64,000 nt of DNA from Fluviicola chungangensis (GTDB lineage Bacteria > Bacteroidota > Bacteroidia > Flavobacteriales_D > Crocinitomicaceae), in assembly GCF_007558725.1 (NCBI RefSeq), contig NZ_VLPL01000001.1, forward strand, positions 540,808-604,807, given 5' to 3'. The notes beneath the pieces are model-generated. The model was not told the origin of the DNA. It saw nothing but the letters and a program-made list of their open reading frames with translations, and searched no databases. The translations under genes were made by a program, and so were the position numbers. The stretch's first letter is position 1. Each line of letters starts with the position of its first letter. Below are positions 62,454-64,000 of the stretch, in pieces.

Positions 62454-62984
62454 ATGCAACATGCTGATTGCTTTCAACTTGGTTATATTGCGAAACTTCA
62501 CGGATACAAAGGTGAAGTTTCGCTATTTTTAGACGTAACCAATCCGGAAGATTACAAAACTCTGGATGCCTTTTTCATCGACATCAACGGCCAACTAACC
62601 CCTTTCTTTGTTCAATCCTTTCAATTAAAACATAAAGGGTTTGCAGCAATCAAACTGGAAGGTGTTGATTCTGAAAACGATGCTAAAATAATCCTGCGCA
62701 AAAACTGCTACCTTCCTTTGTCTGTTCTCCCGGAATTAGATGACAAGCATTTTTACGATCACGAAATCGTCGGTTTCAAATTAGTGGACACACGTTACGG
62801 AGAAACCGGGATCATTGAACAAGTAGTCGATAACAGCGTAAATCCATTGATCGTTGTCATGAACGGCGAAAAAGAGATCCTCATCCCATTCATTGAAGGA
62901 CTTGTTCAAAAGGTCGACCGTAAATCCAAAACATTGCATGTCACGTCTCCCGAAGGACTGATTGAAATGTACATGGGTGAATAA
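62454..62984 (+). CDS. rimM: 16S rRNA processing protein RimM
   Basis: The 176 residues hold the RimM N-terminal barrel (CFQLGYIAKLHGYKGEVSLFLDVTNPEDY) and the PRC-like C-terminal barrel (FYDHEIVGFKLVDTRYGETGIIEQVVDNSVNPLIVVMNGEKEILIPFIEGLVQKVD). RimM binds S19 and helps mature the 30S head. It starts 18 bases after rpsP and its stop overlaps the next start by one base (TAATG). Together with S16 this forms the conserved rpsP-rimM unit; trmD is not next, unlike in many bacteria. Confidence 0.95.
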   Translation: MQHADCFQLGYIAKLHGYKGEVSLFLDVTNPEDYKTLDAFFIDINGQLTPFFVQSFQLKHKGFAAIKLEGVDSENDAKIILRKNCYLPLSVLPELDDKHFYDHEIVGFKLVDTRYGETGIIEQVVDNSVNPLIVVMNGEKEILIPFIEGLVQKVDRKSKTLHVTSPEGLIEMYMGE

Positions 62985-63685
62985 TGAGTGTTTTTCAATT
63001 CAAACACTTCCAGGTACAGCAAAAACATGCCGCTTTAAAAGTCGGGACCGATTCGATGATTCTCGGATCTGTCTGTCATTGGGAAAATCCTAAACGCTTA
63101 TTGGACATAGGCACCGGAACCGGAATTCTTTCGCTCATGTGTGCACAACGTTTCAATTTTCATGAAATAATCGGACTCGAGATTTCAGAATATGCGGTTT
63201 TGGACGCTCATTTCAATGCACAAAACAGTCCGTTCCAATCCCCGATTTCGATCATAAACCAACCCATCCAGCAATATTTTCCCAAAGAACCATTCGATGC
63301 GATTATCAGCAATCCGCCATTCTTTGAGAACAGTCAGAAAAACCCGGATGAGCATAAATCATTGGCTCGCCACACGGAAAGTCTGTCATTTCCGGATTTG
63401 ATTCGTTCTATTTCCAGGTTACTTACAAAAACAGGTAAAGCCTGGATCATTATTCCGTTCGAAAGTACAGAAAGCATCCAACGATTGGCAGAAGAAAACA
63501 ATTTGTTTATTTCGGAACTCATCACCCTTTTCGGGAAACCCGACAAGCCTGTGCGCATGATCGTTTCGCTGATCAAATACCCCCTCGAAGCCCAATTTTC
63601 GTCTTTGCACATCCGAACGGAAAATGGCAGTTACACGGAAGAATACAAGGCTTTGACACGTGAATTTCACGACCGTGTCTTATAA
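62984..63685 (+). CDS. trmN6: tRNA1(Val) (adenine(37)-N6)-methyltransferase-like, YfiC/TrmN6 family
   Basis: The 233 residues contain the SAM motif LLDIGTGTGILSLMCAQR, acidic EISEYAVLDA and the N6-adenine catalytic motif IISNPPFF (NPPF). The N-terminal FQFKHFQVQQKHAALKVGTDSMILGS is the signature of the YfiC subgroup. It should methylate adenine 37 of tRNA-Val in the cytoplasm. Its start overlaps the rimM stop. A convergent thioredoxin-like gene overlaps its end by 6 bases. Confidence 0.9.
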   Translation: MSVFQFKHFQVQQKHAALKVGTDSMILGSVCHWENPKRLLDIGTGTGILSLMCAQRFNFHEIIGLEISEYAVLDAHFNAQNSPFQSPISIINQPIQQYFPKEPFDAIISNPPFFENSQKNPDEHKSLARHTESLSFPDLIRSISRLLTKTGKAWIIIPFESTESIQRLAEENNLFISELITLFGKPDKPVRMIVSLIKYPLEAQFSSLHIRTENGSYTEEYKALTREFHDRVL

Positions 63686-64000
63686 CAAGGCCACTACTTC
63701 TTCCTGGATCTCCACTCCGTGATGTTCGTTATACCAATTCTGAAGTTTGATTTTCACCTCTTCAAAAGGAGCTTTGCTCTCATGTAATTCCTGGTAAAGA
63801 ACCTGGCATTCAACCGGTCTTGGTCCCCAGGTTGCTTGATCCTCACCCGCGGCATTTTTAATTACCAGTTTCGGAATAGCCTTGGAGCCGTTTGTAAGGT
63901 ATTGCTCAATACGATGCGGTTCGGAATCACGCAATTCGTAGTCCACATGGATTAACGGATTCAATTCCGCCATCATATGGATAAACGGTACAATGTGTGA
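63680..64000 (-). CDS. Thioredoxin-like family protein, 5' truncated by window edge
   Basis: The frame is open to the last base of the window, so the N-terminus is missing; the internal ATG at 63976 is not the start. The 106 visible residues read IVPFIHMMAELNPLIHVDYELRDSEPHRIEQYLTNGSKAIPKLVIKNAAGEDQATWGPRP, with the cis-Pro in SKAIPKL, and end VEIQEEVVALL. This matches the C-terminal half of the thioredoxin-like proteins whose CxxC-type motif would lie just outside the window. The role is probably redox, but the active-site residues cannot be seen. Confidence 0.8.
   Translation of the reverse strand, partial: SHIVPFIHMMAELNPLIHVDYELRDSEPHRIEQYLTNGSKAIPKLVIKNAAGEDQATWGPRPVECQVLYQELHESKAPFEEVKIKLQNWYNEHHGVEIQEEVVALL

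Overview
The window looks like chromosome of a Bacteroidota bacterium, most probably Flavobacteriales and perhaps near the Crocinitomicaceae/Fluviicola branch (inference). The pointers are type IX secretion (T9SS) C-terminal sorting domains on three secreted proteins, promoters of the TTG-N17..21-TAnnTTTG form, almost no Shine-Dalgarno sequences, a type III glutamine synthetase, an S46 dipeptidyl-peptidase, a HEPN-tailed sulfite reductase and rpsP with a long acidic tail. I found no tRNA, rRNA, CRISPR array, prophage or insertion sequence.

Layout. 1-18.4 kb: a truncated membrane-protein gene, a PNGase F-like T9SS protein with a LamG insertion, an M14 carboxypeptidase, a divergent HxlR regulator/SDR oxidoreductase pair around a double palindrome, an AlkB-type dioxygenase, an S9 peptidase, a GNAT enzyme, a large hybrid histidine kinase, a T9SS M1 aminopeptidase and a His-tailed secreted protein. 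18.4-28.4 kb: an eight-gene minus-strand assimilatory sulfate reduction operon (AKR-like protein, sulfite reductase, cobA, Met8-TSUP fusion, cysH, cysD, cysN, ferredoxin reductase), preceded by a Met/Cys-rich leader peptide with a terminator and by an Rrf2 regulator gene. 28.4-39.5 kb: VanX-like dipeptidase, aminotransferase, CNNM protein, a spacer with a 71-bp tandem repeat and a candidate structured RNA, a paralogous pair of unknown secreted proteins with a DoxX-like protein, a response regulator, an ECF sigma operon and a receiver-cyclase-HD protein. 39.7-44.2 kb: a small T9SS protein, then an alkaline-phosphatase-like/TPR/sulfotransferase fusion beside an APS kinase gene and two small unknown genes. 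44.2-53.1 kb: ispH, type III glutamine synthetase, two unknown genes, gcvT, then a more AT-rich accessory patch with parDE and a DUF262-AlbA_2 protein. 53.2-64 kb: a small repeat protein, S46 peptidase, GH92 mannosidase, ROK kinase, HD hydrolase, a beta-barrel protein, rpsP-rimM-trmN6 and a truncated thioredoxin-like gene.

How the genes work together. The sulfur operon carries sulfate to sulfide through APS: CysDN makes APS, an iron-sulfur APS reductase makes sulfite, and a siroheme sulfite reductase makes sulfide. CobA and the Met8 domain make the siroheme, and the ferredoxin reductase probably supplies electrons. The reductase looks APS-type, so PAPS should not be needed for assimilation. 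The APS kinase next to the sulfotransferase fusion is therefore probably dedicated to sulfating some molecule. The PNGase F-like protein, GH92 mannosidase, ROK kinase and several exported peptidases together suggest a glycoprotein-scavenging lifestyle.

The strongest candidates for something undescribed are the Met/Cys leader-peptide attenuator of the sulfur operon and the phosphatase-TPR-sulfotransferase/APS kinase locus.
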